From Penium margaritaceum (taxonomy: Eukaryota > Streptophyta > Zygnematophyceae > Desmidiales > Peniaceae), in contig SZWC01000577.1 in the NCBI GenBank assembly GCA_023375785.1, positions 193,770 through 257,769 on the forward strand: a stretch of 64,000 nucleotides of DNA. The letters run 5' to 3'. The notes beneath the pieces are model-generated. The model was not told the origin of the DNA and searched no databases. It saw nothing but the letters and a program-made list of their open reading frames with translations. The position numbers and the translations under genes are program-made. This document shows positions 32,385-44,500 of the stretch, piece by piece (the first letter of the stretch is position 1; each line of letters starts with the position of its first letter).

Positions 32385-35300
32385 AGGAAATGCCTAGGAA
32401 TAACAGGGCATCACCTGGGAATGCCTTGACAATGCCTGGAATGTCATGAAATGCCTAGGCAATGCTTGGCAATGCCTGGAAATGCTTCGCAATGCTTGGG
32501 AAATGCCCAGAAACGCCTTGCAACGCTTGTGTAATGTCTTGTAATTCCTGGCAATGCATGGTAATGCCTGCCGATGCCTGTGCAATGTCCGGCAATGCAT
32601 GGAAATGCCGTGACAATGCTTGGGAATGCCTAGAAATGCCTAGGCAATGTCTGGTAATGCTATGTCTAGCAATGCCTAGCAATATCCTGTAATACCTTGC
32701 AAGTCTTCGCAATGCATGGGAAATTCCTGGCAATGCCTGGCAGTGCTTGGGTAATGCCTAGAAATGCCAGGCAATGCCTAGAAATGCTTGGGAAATACCT
32801 GGTAAAGCTTTCCAATGTCTACGCAATACCGGGTAGTTCCTGATCATGCCGGGCAAAGCCCGGGCAAGGCCTGGGAATGCCGGATAATGCTTGGAAATGC
32901 TTGGAAACATCAGGGCAATGCCTGGCAATGCTTGGAAAATGCATTTCACTACTTGGAATTGCTTAGGCAATGCTGGACAATGCATGGGCAATGTTTGGTG
33001 ATGATGTGGAATACTTGGCAATACCTGTGCAATGCGTGAAAATGCCTGGCGATACCTGAGCAATGCTGCGAAATACCTAGCAGTGTCTGACAACGCCTAG
33101 CATTACCTCGCAGTAATTAGCAATGCTTGTGCAATTCCTCGGAATTCCTGTCAATGCCTGGAAAGACCTCGACCTCGCAATGCTAGGCAATGCCTAGCAT
33201 TGCTTGGCATTTTCTAGGCAATGCCTGGCAATGCTCAACAAGTTCTGGCAATGCCTGGCAACTAGCCAATGCATGGAAATTTCATGGTTATGCCTGACAA
33301 TGACTGGCTATAACTAGCAATGCCTTTGCAATGCCTGGGAAATGCTTGCCAATGCCTGGAATTGCCATTCAATGCCTTGTATACCTGGGCAATGCCTTGC
33401 AATGCTTGGCAATCTCCGATCAATGCCTCGAAATGCTTGGCAGTGCCTGGACTAAACGTGACAATACCGTTAAATTCTTGACAAGACTAGGCAATGCTTG
33501 GGAGTGTCTGGGCAATGCCCGACAATGTCACAGAATGCCTCGGCAATGCCTAGAAATGCTTGGAAATTTTCAACAATGCCTAGGCAATGCCTCACAATGC
33601 CTCGCAATGCCTGGGCAATACTTGATATTCTTGGCATTTTGTAACAGTGCCTACCAATGCCTGGGCGATTCCTAGCAATGCATGGCAATTCCGATACAGT
33701 GCTTGGGAATGCGTGCAAATGCCTAGGCAATGTCACGCAATGCCATGGACATATCTCGCAATGCCTGGGTCATACCTTGGCAATGCTTTTCAAGTCTTAG
33801 GAAGGCCTGGCCAATGCTTGGCACTGCCTGAACATCCCTGGCAATGCCTAGCAATGCTTGCACAATGCCTAGCAATGCTTTGCAATGCCTAGGCAATGCC
33901 ATACTATGTTTGGTAATGCCTGGCCAAAGCTTCGTAATGCTTTACAATACTAGGGCACCGCCTAGCAAGGCCTGGCAATGCTTGGACAATGTCCGGCAAT
34001 GCCTAGAGATGCTTGGGCAAAGCCTGGCAATGCATGGTAAATGCCTGGTAATGGTTTGCAATCCCTGGCAATGCCTGCTAATGTTTAATCATGCCTGGAC
34101 AATGCCTTGCAATGCTTGGGCAATGTCCGCCCATGCGTGCAAACGCTAGGCAGAGCCTCTGCGATGCCTGGAAATGCCTATCAATTCCTGACAAGGCCAC
34201 GCAATGCCTGGGCAATGCCAGGCAATGCCTGGGCAATGTGTGGAAAGGCCTTTGCAATGCCTAGCAATACCTAGCAATAGCTAGCAATGCTTGTGCAATG
34301 CCTCATAATGCCTCGCAATGCATGGCAATGCTTGGGCAATGCCTGCCCATGCGTGCAAACGCCAGGCAGAGCCTCTGTGATGCCTGGAAATGCCTGGGCT
34401 ATGCCTAGCAATGCCTCGCAATGTCTGGCAACGCTTGGCAATGAATGGTAATGCCTGAGTAGTGTTTGCCAATCCTTCGCAATGTATAGGTAATGCCTGG
34501 CAATGCATGGCAGTGCTTGGGTAAGGCCTGAAAATTCTTGGCAATGCCTGGAATATGTCTGGAATTGGCTCACAATGCTTGGCAATGCTTCGGCAATGCG
34601 TCCGAATGCCTGGACAGTGTGTGGCGGTGCGCGGGCAATGCTTGGCCACGCGTGGGCAATGCCTAGCAATGTTGCGCAGTTTGGTCAACGCCGGGCAATG
34701 CCTGGGCAATGCTTGGCAATGCCTGGGTAATGCCTTGCAATGCCTCAAATTCTTGGCAATGCCTTGGATTGCCTATACAATGCCAAGCAATGCTATCCAG
34801 GCATGGCGAATGCCCGACATGCCAGTCAATGCTTGGACATTGCCTTGCAAAGCCTAGTATTGCTTGGCGATGCTTGGGCAATGCCTGGCGGTGCCCGTCA
34901 ATGACTGGTAATGGCTGGAAATTTTGTGGCAATGAACTTACAATGTCCGGGCAATGCCTGGAAACACTTGAGCAATGCCTAGAAATGCATAAAATGCCTG
35001 GGTAATGCCTCGCATTGCCTGGAAGTACCTTGTCGATGCTTGGTAATACCTACCAATGCCTGGGCAATGTCCTTGATTGCCTTGCAATACATGGGCAATG
35101 CCTGAAAATGCCTGGGCAATGCCTAGAGATGTCTGGAAATGTTTGACAATGACTCGAATGCCTCGCAATGCCAGGACAACGCTTGGCAATGCCGAGGAGA
35201 TCCATGGAAATGCCTGAGAAACTCTTGGCAATGCCTAACAATGCCTAGGCAATGTCTGGCAACGCCTAGAAATGCCTGGGAATGCGTGGCAATGCCTGGT

Positions 35301-35470
35301 AACACTTTGCAATGCGTGGGCAATGCCAGGCAATGCCTGTGTAATGCCGGATAATGTCTGGTAATGCCGGAACAGTGCTTGGCAATGCCTGGCAATGGCT
35401 AGGAAATGACAAGCAATGCATGGAAATGCCTGGGCAATGCCAGGCAATGCACGGCAATGATTGAATAACG
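32385..35470 (+). repeat. Family 2 satellite, irregular unit of about 11 bp (GCAATGCCTGG)
   Basis: Repeated GCAATGCCTGG, GCAATGCTTGG and AATGCCTAG motifs with spacing varying from about 9 to 14 bases, much less regular than the neighbouring arrays. Duplicated blocks are visible, for example GCCCATGCGTGCAAACG at 34129 and 34345 (216 bases apart). Open frames on both strands give pseudo-peptides of the type NAWQCLGNA or ALPGIARHC and are not called as genes. Confidence 0.92.
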
Positions 35471-35536
35471 CCTTGCAAGCCCTTTGAATGGGTGCTGGTT
35501 GTGTGCCTCAATCGATACGTGGAATGATAATCTATG

Positions 35537-38500
35537 AACTAGGGCACAACCAGGGTGCAACTAGGACGCAACTAGGGCAAAAATAGGGCGCAAGTAGGCC
35601 ACAAGTACGGCCCAAATAGCGCGTAACTAGTGCCAAACTGAGGCGCAAGTACGGTGCAACTAGGGCGTAGCTAGGGCGGAAGTACAACGGAAATAGGGTG
35701 TAACTAGGACACAACTAGGGTGCAACTAGGGCGCAACCAGGATGCAACTAGGGTGTAACTAGTGCGCAAGTAGGACGCAACTAGGGCGGAAATAGAGTAT
35801 AACTAGGGCGAAACAAGGGCGCAAGTAGGACGTAACTAGGGTATTATTAGGGCAAAAATAGGACGGAAGTAGGGCGCAAGTTGGGTACAACTAGGGCGTA
35901 ATGAGGGAGCAACTAGGGTGCAACTAGGGTGCAAGTAAGGTGCAACTAGGAGGAAACTAAGGCGCAACTAGGGTGCAACTAGGGGGCAACTAGGGCGCAA
36001 GTACGACGCAACTAGGGCGCAAATAGGGCGTAACCAGGGTACAACTAGGGCGCAACGAGGACGTAGCTAGAACCGAACCGAGGCAAAACTAGGGTGCAAC
36101 TAGGACAAAACTAGGTCGCAACTAGGACGCAAGTAGGGTGCAACTAGGGTACAACAAGGACGCAACTAGGACGTAGATAGTGCCCAACTGAGGCGTAACT
36201 AGGGCAGAACTAGGGCGTACGTTTGGCGCAAGTAGGGCACAACTAGGACGTAACTATTGTGCAACTAGGGTGCAACTAGGGCGCGACTAGGGCGCAACTA
36301 TAGCACAACTAGGGTGTATCTAGGGTGCAACAAAGGTGCATCTAGGGCGCAACCAGGGTGCAACTAGGGCGCAACTAGGGCGCAACTAGGGCGCAAATGG
36401 GACGCAACTAGTGTCCAATTGAGGCGCAACTAGGGCACAACTAGGACGCAAGTAGGGTGCAAGTATGGTGTAACTATGGCGCAACAAGGGCACAACAAGA
36501 GCGCAAGTGGGGTGCAAATAGGGTGCAACAAGAGCGCAACTAGGGCACAACAAGGGCGCAATTAGGGTGCAACTAGGACGCAAGTAGGGCGCAACTTGGG
36601 TGCAAATGAGCGCAAGTACAACACAACTAGGGCGTAGCTACTGCCCAAGTGAGGCGCAAGTAGGGCGCAACTAGGGCACAGCTAGGACGAAAGTAGGACG
36701 GAAGTAGAGCGTACGTAGGGTGCAACTAGGGTGCAACTAGGCGCAACTAGGGTGCAACTAGGGCGCAAGTAGGGCGTAACTACGGCAAAACTTTGACATA
36801 GCTAGTGCCCAACTGAGGCACAACCAGGGTGCAACTAGGACGCAACTAGGGTGCAAGTAGGACGTAATAAGGACGCAACTAGGACGCAACTAGGGCGCAA
36901 TTAGGGTGCAACTAGGATGCAATGAGGACGAAACTAAGGTGCAAATAGGGCGCAACTAGGGCATAGCTAGTGCCCAACTGAGGCGCATCTAGTACGCAAC
37001 TACGGCGCAAGTAGGGTGTAAGTAGGGCGAAACTAGGGTACAACTAAGGCACAACTATGGAGCAACTAGGGCGCAAGTAGGGCACAACTAGGACGCAAGT
37101 AGGATGCAACTGGGATGTAACTTGGGCGCAACAAAGGCGCAACTAGGGCGCAACAAGGGCACAACTAGGGCGCAACTAGGGCGCAACTAGTGCCCAACTG
37201 AGGCGCGGCTAGGACACAATTAGGGCACAACTAGGACGTAACTAGGACGCAACTAGGGCGCAAGTAGGACGCAAGTATGGTGCAACTAGGGTGAAACTAG
37301 GGTGCAATAAGGACGCAAGTAGGGCGCAAATACGGTGCAACTAGAGCGCAACTAGGCCGCAACTAGGCCGCAACTAGGATGCAAGTAGGGTACAACTAGG
37401 ACGGAACTAGGATGCAACTATGGCGCAAGTGAGCACAAGTACGGTACAAATAGGACGTAGCTACTACGCAAGTAGGGCGCAACTAGGGCGAAGCAAGGAC
37501 GGAAGTAGGACGGAAGTAGGACGTAAGTAGGGCACAACTAGGGCGCAACTAGAGCGTAACCAGGGTGAAACTAGGGTGCAAGTAGGGTGCAACTAGGACA
37601 AAATGGGACGTAGCTAGTGTCCAACTGAGGCACAACTAGGGCGCAACTAATACGCAACTAGGGCGCAAGTAGGGCGTAACTAGGATGCAACTAGGACACA
37701 ACTAGGGTGCAACTAGGGTGCAACTAGGGTGCAAGTAGGGTGCAACTAGGGCATAACTAGGGCGCAACTAGGATGTAGCTAGTGTGCAACTGAGGTGCAT
37801 CTAGGATGCAACTAGGGCGCAACTATGGCGTAACTAGGACACAACTAGGGCGCAACTAGGACGCAACTGGGGCGCAAATTTGGCACAACTAAGGCGCAAC
37901 TAGGGCGCAACTATGGCACAACTAGGGTGCAACTACTGCCCAAATGAGACGCAACTAGGACGCAATAAGGGCGTAACAAGGGTGCAACTAGGACGCAACT
38001 AGGACGCAATTAGGGCACAAGTACTAAAGGCGCAACTAAGGTCAAACCAGGGTGCAACTAGGGTGCATGTTGGGCGCAAGTAGGGTGCATCTAGGGCGTA
38101 GCTAGTACCCAACTGAGGCACAACAAGGGCGCAACTAGGGTCTAAATAAGGCGCAACTAGGATGCATCTAGGGCACAAGTAGGACGCAACTATGTCGCGA
38201 CTAGGCCGCAAGTTGGATGTAATTAGGACACAACTAGGGTGCAACTAGGGCGTAGCTAGTGCCCAACGGAGGCGCAACTAGGGCCTAACTATGGCGCAAG
38301 TAGGGCAATGTAGGGCGTAACTAGGGCAGAACTAGGGTGTAACCAGGGTGCAAATAGGGCACAAATATGGTGTAACTAGGGCACAGCTAGTGCCCAAGTA
38401 AGGCCCACCTACAGCGCAACTAGGGCACAAGTAGGGTGCAAGCAGGGCGCAACTAGGACGCAACTGGGGCGCAACAAGGGCGCAAGGAGAGCGCAAGTAG

Positions 38501-41500
38501 GACGCAACTAGAGTACAACTAAGGGGCAACTAGGGCGTAACTAGGGCGTAACTAGGGCGCAACTAGGGCGCAAGTATGGGACAACTAGGGCACAACTAGG
38601 ACGCAACTAGGGCGCAAGTAGGGCACAAGAACGGTCCAACTAGGACGTAGCAATTGTCTAACTTAGGCGGAAGTAGGACGGAAGTATGGCGCAAGTAGGG
38701 CGCAACTAGGACGCAACTAGGGTACAACTAGGGTGTAACTAGGGCGCAACTAGGGCACAAATAGGACGAAACAAGGGTGCAACTAGGACACAAATAGTGT
38801 ACAACTAGGGCACAAGTAGGGTGCAAGTAGGGCGCAACTAGGGTACAACTAGGGTACGACTAGGGCGCAGCTAGTGGCCAACTGAGACACAACTAGGGTG
38901 CGACTAGGGTGCAACTTGGGTGCAAGTAGGACACAACTAGGCCGCAACTAGGGCGCAACTAGGACGCAACTAGGATGCAACTGGGGTGCAAGTAGGGAGC
39001 AAATTGCGTGTAACTAGGGCGCAACTAGGGCCCAACTAGGGCGCAAGTAGGGCACAACTAGGGTGCAACTAGGGTGCAAGTAGGGCGCAGGTAGGGTGTA
39101 ACTAGGACGCAACAAGGGCGCAACTAGGGAACAACTAGGGCGCAACCAGGACGCAAGTAGGACGCAGGTAGGACGCACATAGGACACAAGTAGGACCCAA
39201 GTAGGTCGCAACTAGGTCGCAACTGTGGCGCAACTAGGGCGCAACTAGAGTACAACTAGGACACAAGTAGGACGTAACTATAGCACAACTAGGGCACAAC
39301 TAGGGCGCAACTAGATTCAAGTAAGGGTCAACTAGGGTGCAACTAGGGTGCAACTAGGGTGCAACCAGGGTGTAACTAAGGTGCAACTAGGGTGTAGCTA
39401 GTGAATGAGTGAGGCGCAACTAGGGCACAACTAGGGCGTAACTAGGGCGCAAGTAGAACAAAAGTACGGCCTAACTAGGACACGGCTGGTGCCAAACTAA
39501 GGTGCAAGTAGGGTACAACGAGGGCGCAGCTAGGACGGAAGTAGCACGGAAGTAGGACGCAAGTAGGGCGCAACTAGGGTATAACTAGGACGCAACTAGG
39601 GTGCAACTAGGGCGCAACTAGGATGCAAGTAGGATGCAACTAGGAAAAAACTAGGGTGTAACTAGGACGCACCTAGGGTGCATGTAGGACGTAACTAGGG
39701 CACATGTAGGGCGCACCTAGGACATGACTAGGGCGCAACTAGGACGTAGCTAGTGCCCAACTGAAGTTCAAGTAGGGCACAACTAGGGCACAAGTAGGAT
39801 GTAACTAGGGCACAATTATGGCGTAACTAGGACGTAGCTAGTGTCCAACAGAGGCACAACTAGGGTGCAATTAGGACACAACAAGGGCGCAAGTTGGGTG
39901 CAACTGAGGTGCACTATGGCGCAACTAGGGTGCAAGTAGGGCACAACTAGGGCGTGACTAAGGCGTAACTAAGGCACAAGTGTGGCATAACTAGGGCTCA
40001 ACTAGGGCACAACTAGGGCACAACAAAGGCGCAACTACATTGAAACAAGGGTGCAACTAGGTCGCAACTAAGGCGCAACTAGGGGGCAACTACGTCGTAA
40101 CTAGGACGCAACTAGGGGACAACTAGTGCCCAACAGAGGCGCATTTAGGGTGCAACTAGGGCGCCAGTAGGGCACAAGTAGGGTGCAACTAGGGCACGAC
40201 TAGGGCGCAACAAGGGCGCAACTAGGGCGCAACTAGGATGCTACTAGGGCGCAACTAGGGCGTAACTAGAACACAACTAGGACGCAAGTAGGGCGCAACT
40301 AGGACGCAACTAGGGTGCAACTAGGGCATAAGTAGGGTGCAAGTAGGACGCACATGTGGTCCAACTAGGGCGCAACTAGGGCGTAACTAGGGTGCAACTA
40401 GGGTGCAACTAGGACGCAACTAGGACGCAAGTAGGGCACATCTAGGGCGCAACTAGGGTGAAACTAGGGTGCAACTAAGGCGCGACTAGGGCGCAACTAG
40501 GGCGCAAGTAAGGCGTAACTAGGGCTTAACTAGGGTGCAACTAGGGTGCAACTAGGGCGTAACTAGGACGCAACTAGGGTACAAGTAGGGCGCAACTAGG
40601 GCGCAACTAGACTTCAAATAGGGTGCAAGTAGGACGCAACTAAGGTATAACTAGGGCGCAACTAGGGCGCAAGTAGGGCGCAAATAGGTCGCAACTAGGA
40701 CGCAACTATGGCGCAACAAGGGCGCAACTAGAGCACAACAAGGCCGCAACTAGGGCACAAGTAGGACGCAAGAATTGCGCAACTAGGGCACAACTATGGT
40801 GTAACTAAGGTGCAAGTATGGCACTTGTACGGCCCAACTAGGATGTACCTAGTTTCCAACTGAGGCGCTAGTAGGACGCAACTAGGGTGATGCTAGGGCG
40901 GAAGTAGGACAGAAGTAGGGCTCAAGTAGGATGCAACTAGGGTGCAACTAGGGCACAACTAGGGTGCAAGTAGAGTATAACTAGGGAGGAACTAGGGCGC
41001 AACTAGGGTGTACTAGGGTGCAAGTAGGTAAAAAGTAGGACGCAACTAGGGCACAAGTAGGGCGTAACTAGGGCGCAAGTAGGACGTAGCTACGGCTTAG
41101 CTAGTGCCTGAGATGCAACTAGGGCACAAATATGGCATAACTAGGAGGCAAGTAGGACGCAACTAGGGCGCAACTAGGGTGAAACTAGGACGCAACTAGG
41201 GCACAAGTAGGGCACAGCTAGGGCGCAACTAAGGTGCAACTATGGCATAACTAGGGCGTACCGAGTGCCCAACTGAGGCATAAGTAGGACACAACTAGGG
41301 CGCAAGTAGGACGCAACTAGGGCGCAATCACAACTAGGACGTAACTATGGCGCAAGTAGGGTGCAACTAGGGCGCAACTAGGGCGCAACTAGGGTGCAAG
41401 TATGGTGCAAGTAGGGCGCAATTAGGATGCAACGAAGGAGCAACTAGGTCCCAACTATGGCGCAACTAGGGTGCAACTAGGGCAGAACTAATGTCCAACT

Positions 41501-44500
41501 GAGGCGCAACTAAGGTGCACCTAGGATGTAGGTAGGGCGCAAGTAGGGCACAACTAAGGAGCAAGTAGGCCACAACTAGTGTGCAACAAGGACACAAGTA
41601 GGACGTAACTAGGGTGCAACTAGGACGCAACTAGGACGCAAGTAGGACGCAAGTAGGACGTAACTAGGACATAACTAGGGCGTAACTATGCCACAACTAG
41701 GACACAACTATGATGCATGTACGCTGCAACTAGGGTGCAACTAGGGTGTAACTAGGACATAACTAGTGCTCATGTAGGACACAACTAGGGTGCGACTAGG
41801 GTGCAACTAGGGCGCAACTAGGCACGACTAGGGCACAACTAGGGCGCAACTAGGTGCAACTAGGGTGCAAGTTGGGCGCAAGAACGGTGGAAGTAGGACG
41901 TAACTAGGGTACAACTAGGGCAAAAGTAGTGTACAACTGGGACGCAACTAGGGCGTACCTAGGGTGCAACTAAGACGCAACTAGGACGTAGCTAGTGCCT
42001 AATTGAGGCGTAACTATGGTGCAACTAGGATGCAACTAGGGCACAAATAGGGTGTAAGTAGGGTGCAAGTACGGCCCAACTAGGACGGAACTAGTGCCTA
42101 ATTGAGGCACAAGTAGTATGCAACTAGGGTGCAGCTAGGGCGGAAATAGGACGGAAGTAGGGCGCAAGTATGGCGCAACTAGAACGCGACTAGGGCGCAA
42201 CTAGGGCGCAAATAGGACGCATCTAGGAAGAAACTAAGGTCCAAGTAGGGTGCAACTAGGGTGCAAGTAGGGCGAAAGTAGGACGCAACTGGGATGCAAG
42301 TAGGGCGCAACTAGGGCGTAACTATGGCGTCACTAGTGTCCAACTGAGGTGCAACTAGGGCGCAAATAGGACGCAACTAGGGCGCAAGTAGGGCACTACT
42401 GAGGTGCAAGAGGACGCTACGGAGGCACAACTATGGCACAACTAGAATGCAAGTACGGCGCAACTAGGGTGTACCTAGGGCACAAGTAGGGTAAAACTAG
42501 GACACAAACAGGGTGCAACTTGGACATAGCTAGTACCCAACTGAGGCGCAACTAGGACGCAACTAGGGCGCAACTAGGGTACAAGTAGGACGCAACCAGG
42601 ACGCAACTAGGACACAATTAGGGCAAAAGGAGGGCGCAACCAGAGCGCAACTAGGAAGCAACGAAGGTGTGATTAGGGTGCAACTAAGGCACAACTAGGG
42701 TGTAACTTGTGTCCAACTGAGGTGCAACCGGGGTGCAACTAGGGTGCAAGTAGGGCGCAAATAGGGCGCTACTATGCTGCAACTAGGGTGTAACTAGGGC
42801 GTCACTAGGGTGCAACTAGGAAGCAATCAGGGTGCAACTAGTGCGTAACTAGGACGCAAGTAGGGTGAAACTAGGGCGCAGCTAAGGAGCAACTAAGGCG
42901 CAAGTAGGGCGCAAGTATGGCGCAACTATGGCGCAACTAGGACGCAACTAGGGCACAACTAAGGTGCAACTAGGGCGCAACTAGGGCACAAGTAGGGTGC
43001 AACTATGGAGCATCTAGGGTTCAACTAGGGCGTAAATAGGGTGCAAGTAGGACACAACTAGGATGCACCTAGGACGGAACTAGGGCGTAACTTGGGAGCA
43101 ACTAGGATGCAAGTAGGACGCAACTAAGGCGGAATGAGAGTGCAACTAGGGCGCAAGTAGGGTGCAAGTATTGCACAACTATGGTGCAACTAGGACACAA
43201 ATAGGGTGCAACTAGGGTGCAACAAGGGCACAACTAGGGCGCAACTAGGGTGCAGCTAGGGTGCAAGTAGGGTGCAACGAGGGTGCAACTAGGGCACAAC
43301 TAGGATGCAACTAGGGTGCAAGTTGGGCACAACTATGGCGCAAGTAGGACGCAACTAGGCCGCAACTATGGCACCACTACGGTATAACTATGATGCATGT
43401 AGGCCACAACTAGGATGCAACTAGGACGTAACTAGGACCTAACTAGCGCTTAAGCAGGACGCAACTATGGTGCAACTAGGGTGCAACTAGGGTGCAACTA
43501 GGCACGACTAGGGCACAACTAGGGTGCAACTAGGCACAACTAGGGTGCAAGTTGGGTGCAAGAACGGCGGAAGTAGGGTGCAACTAGGGCAAAACTAGGG
43601 CAAAAGTAGTCTGAGACTGGGGTGCAACTAGGGCGTACCTAGGGTGCAACTAAAACGAAAGTAGGGCGAAGCTAGTGCCTGATTGAGGCGTAAGTATGGC
43701 GTAGCTAGGACGCAACTAGGGTGCAACTATGGTGCAAGTAGGGTGCAAGTACGGCCCAACTAGGACGGAACTAGTGCCTAATTGAGGCGCAAGTAGTGCA
43801 AAACTAGGGTGCAGCTAGGGCGGAAGTAGGACGGAAGTAGGGCGCAAGTAAGGTGCAACTAGAACACAACTAGGGCACAACTAGGACGTAACTAGGACGC
43901 AAGTAGGACGCATCTAGGAAGAAACTAAGGTGCAAGTAGGGTGCAACTAGGGTGCAAGTAGGGCACAAGTAGGACGCAACTAGGACGCAAGTAAGGCGCA
44001 CTAGGGTGCAACTATGGCGTCACTAGTGTCCAACTGAGGTACAACTAGGGTGCAACTAGGGCTTAACTAGGCCGCAAGTAGGGTGCTAGTGAGGTGTAAG
44101 TAGGAAGCTACTGAGGTGCAACTATAACGCAACTAGAACGCAAGTACGGTGCAACTAGGGTGCACCTAGGACACAAGTAGGACGCAACTAGGGTATAAAT
44201 AAGGTGCAACTAGGTCATCGCTAGTGCCCAACTAAGGCGCAACTAGGGCGCAACTGGTGTGCAACTAGGACGCAACTAGGACGCAACTGGGACAAAATTA
44301 GGGCAAAAGAATACTGAGGTCCAACCGGGGTGCAACTAGGGCGCAAGTAGGGCGCTACTATGCTGCAACTAGGGTGTAAATAGGGCATAACTAGGGTGCA
44401 AATAGGAAGCAATCAGGACGTAACTAGTGCGCAACTAGGACGCAAGTAAGGTGGAACTAGGGCGCAGCTAAGGAGCAATTAAGGCGCAAGTAGAGCGCAA

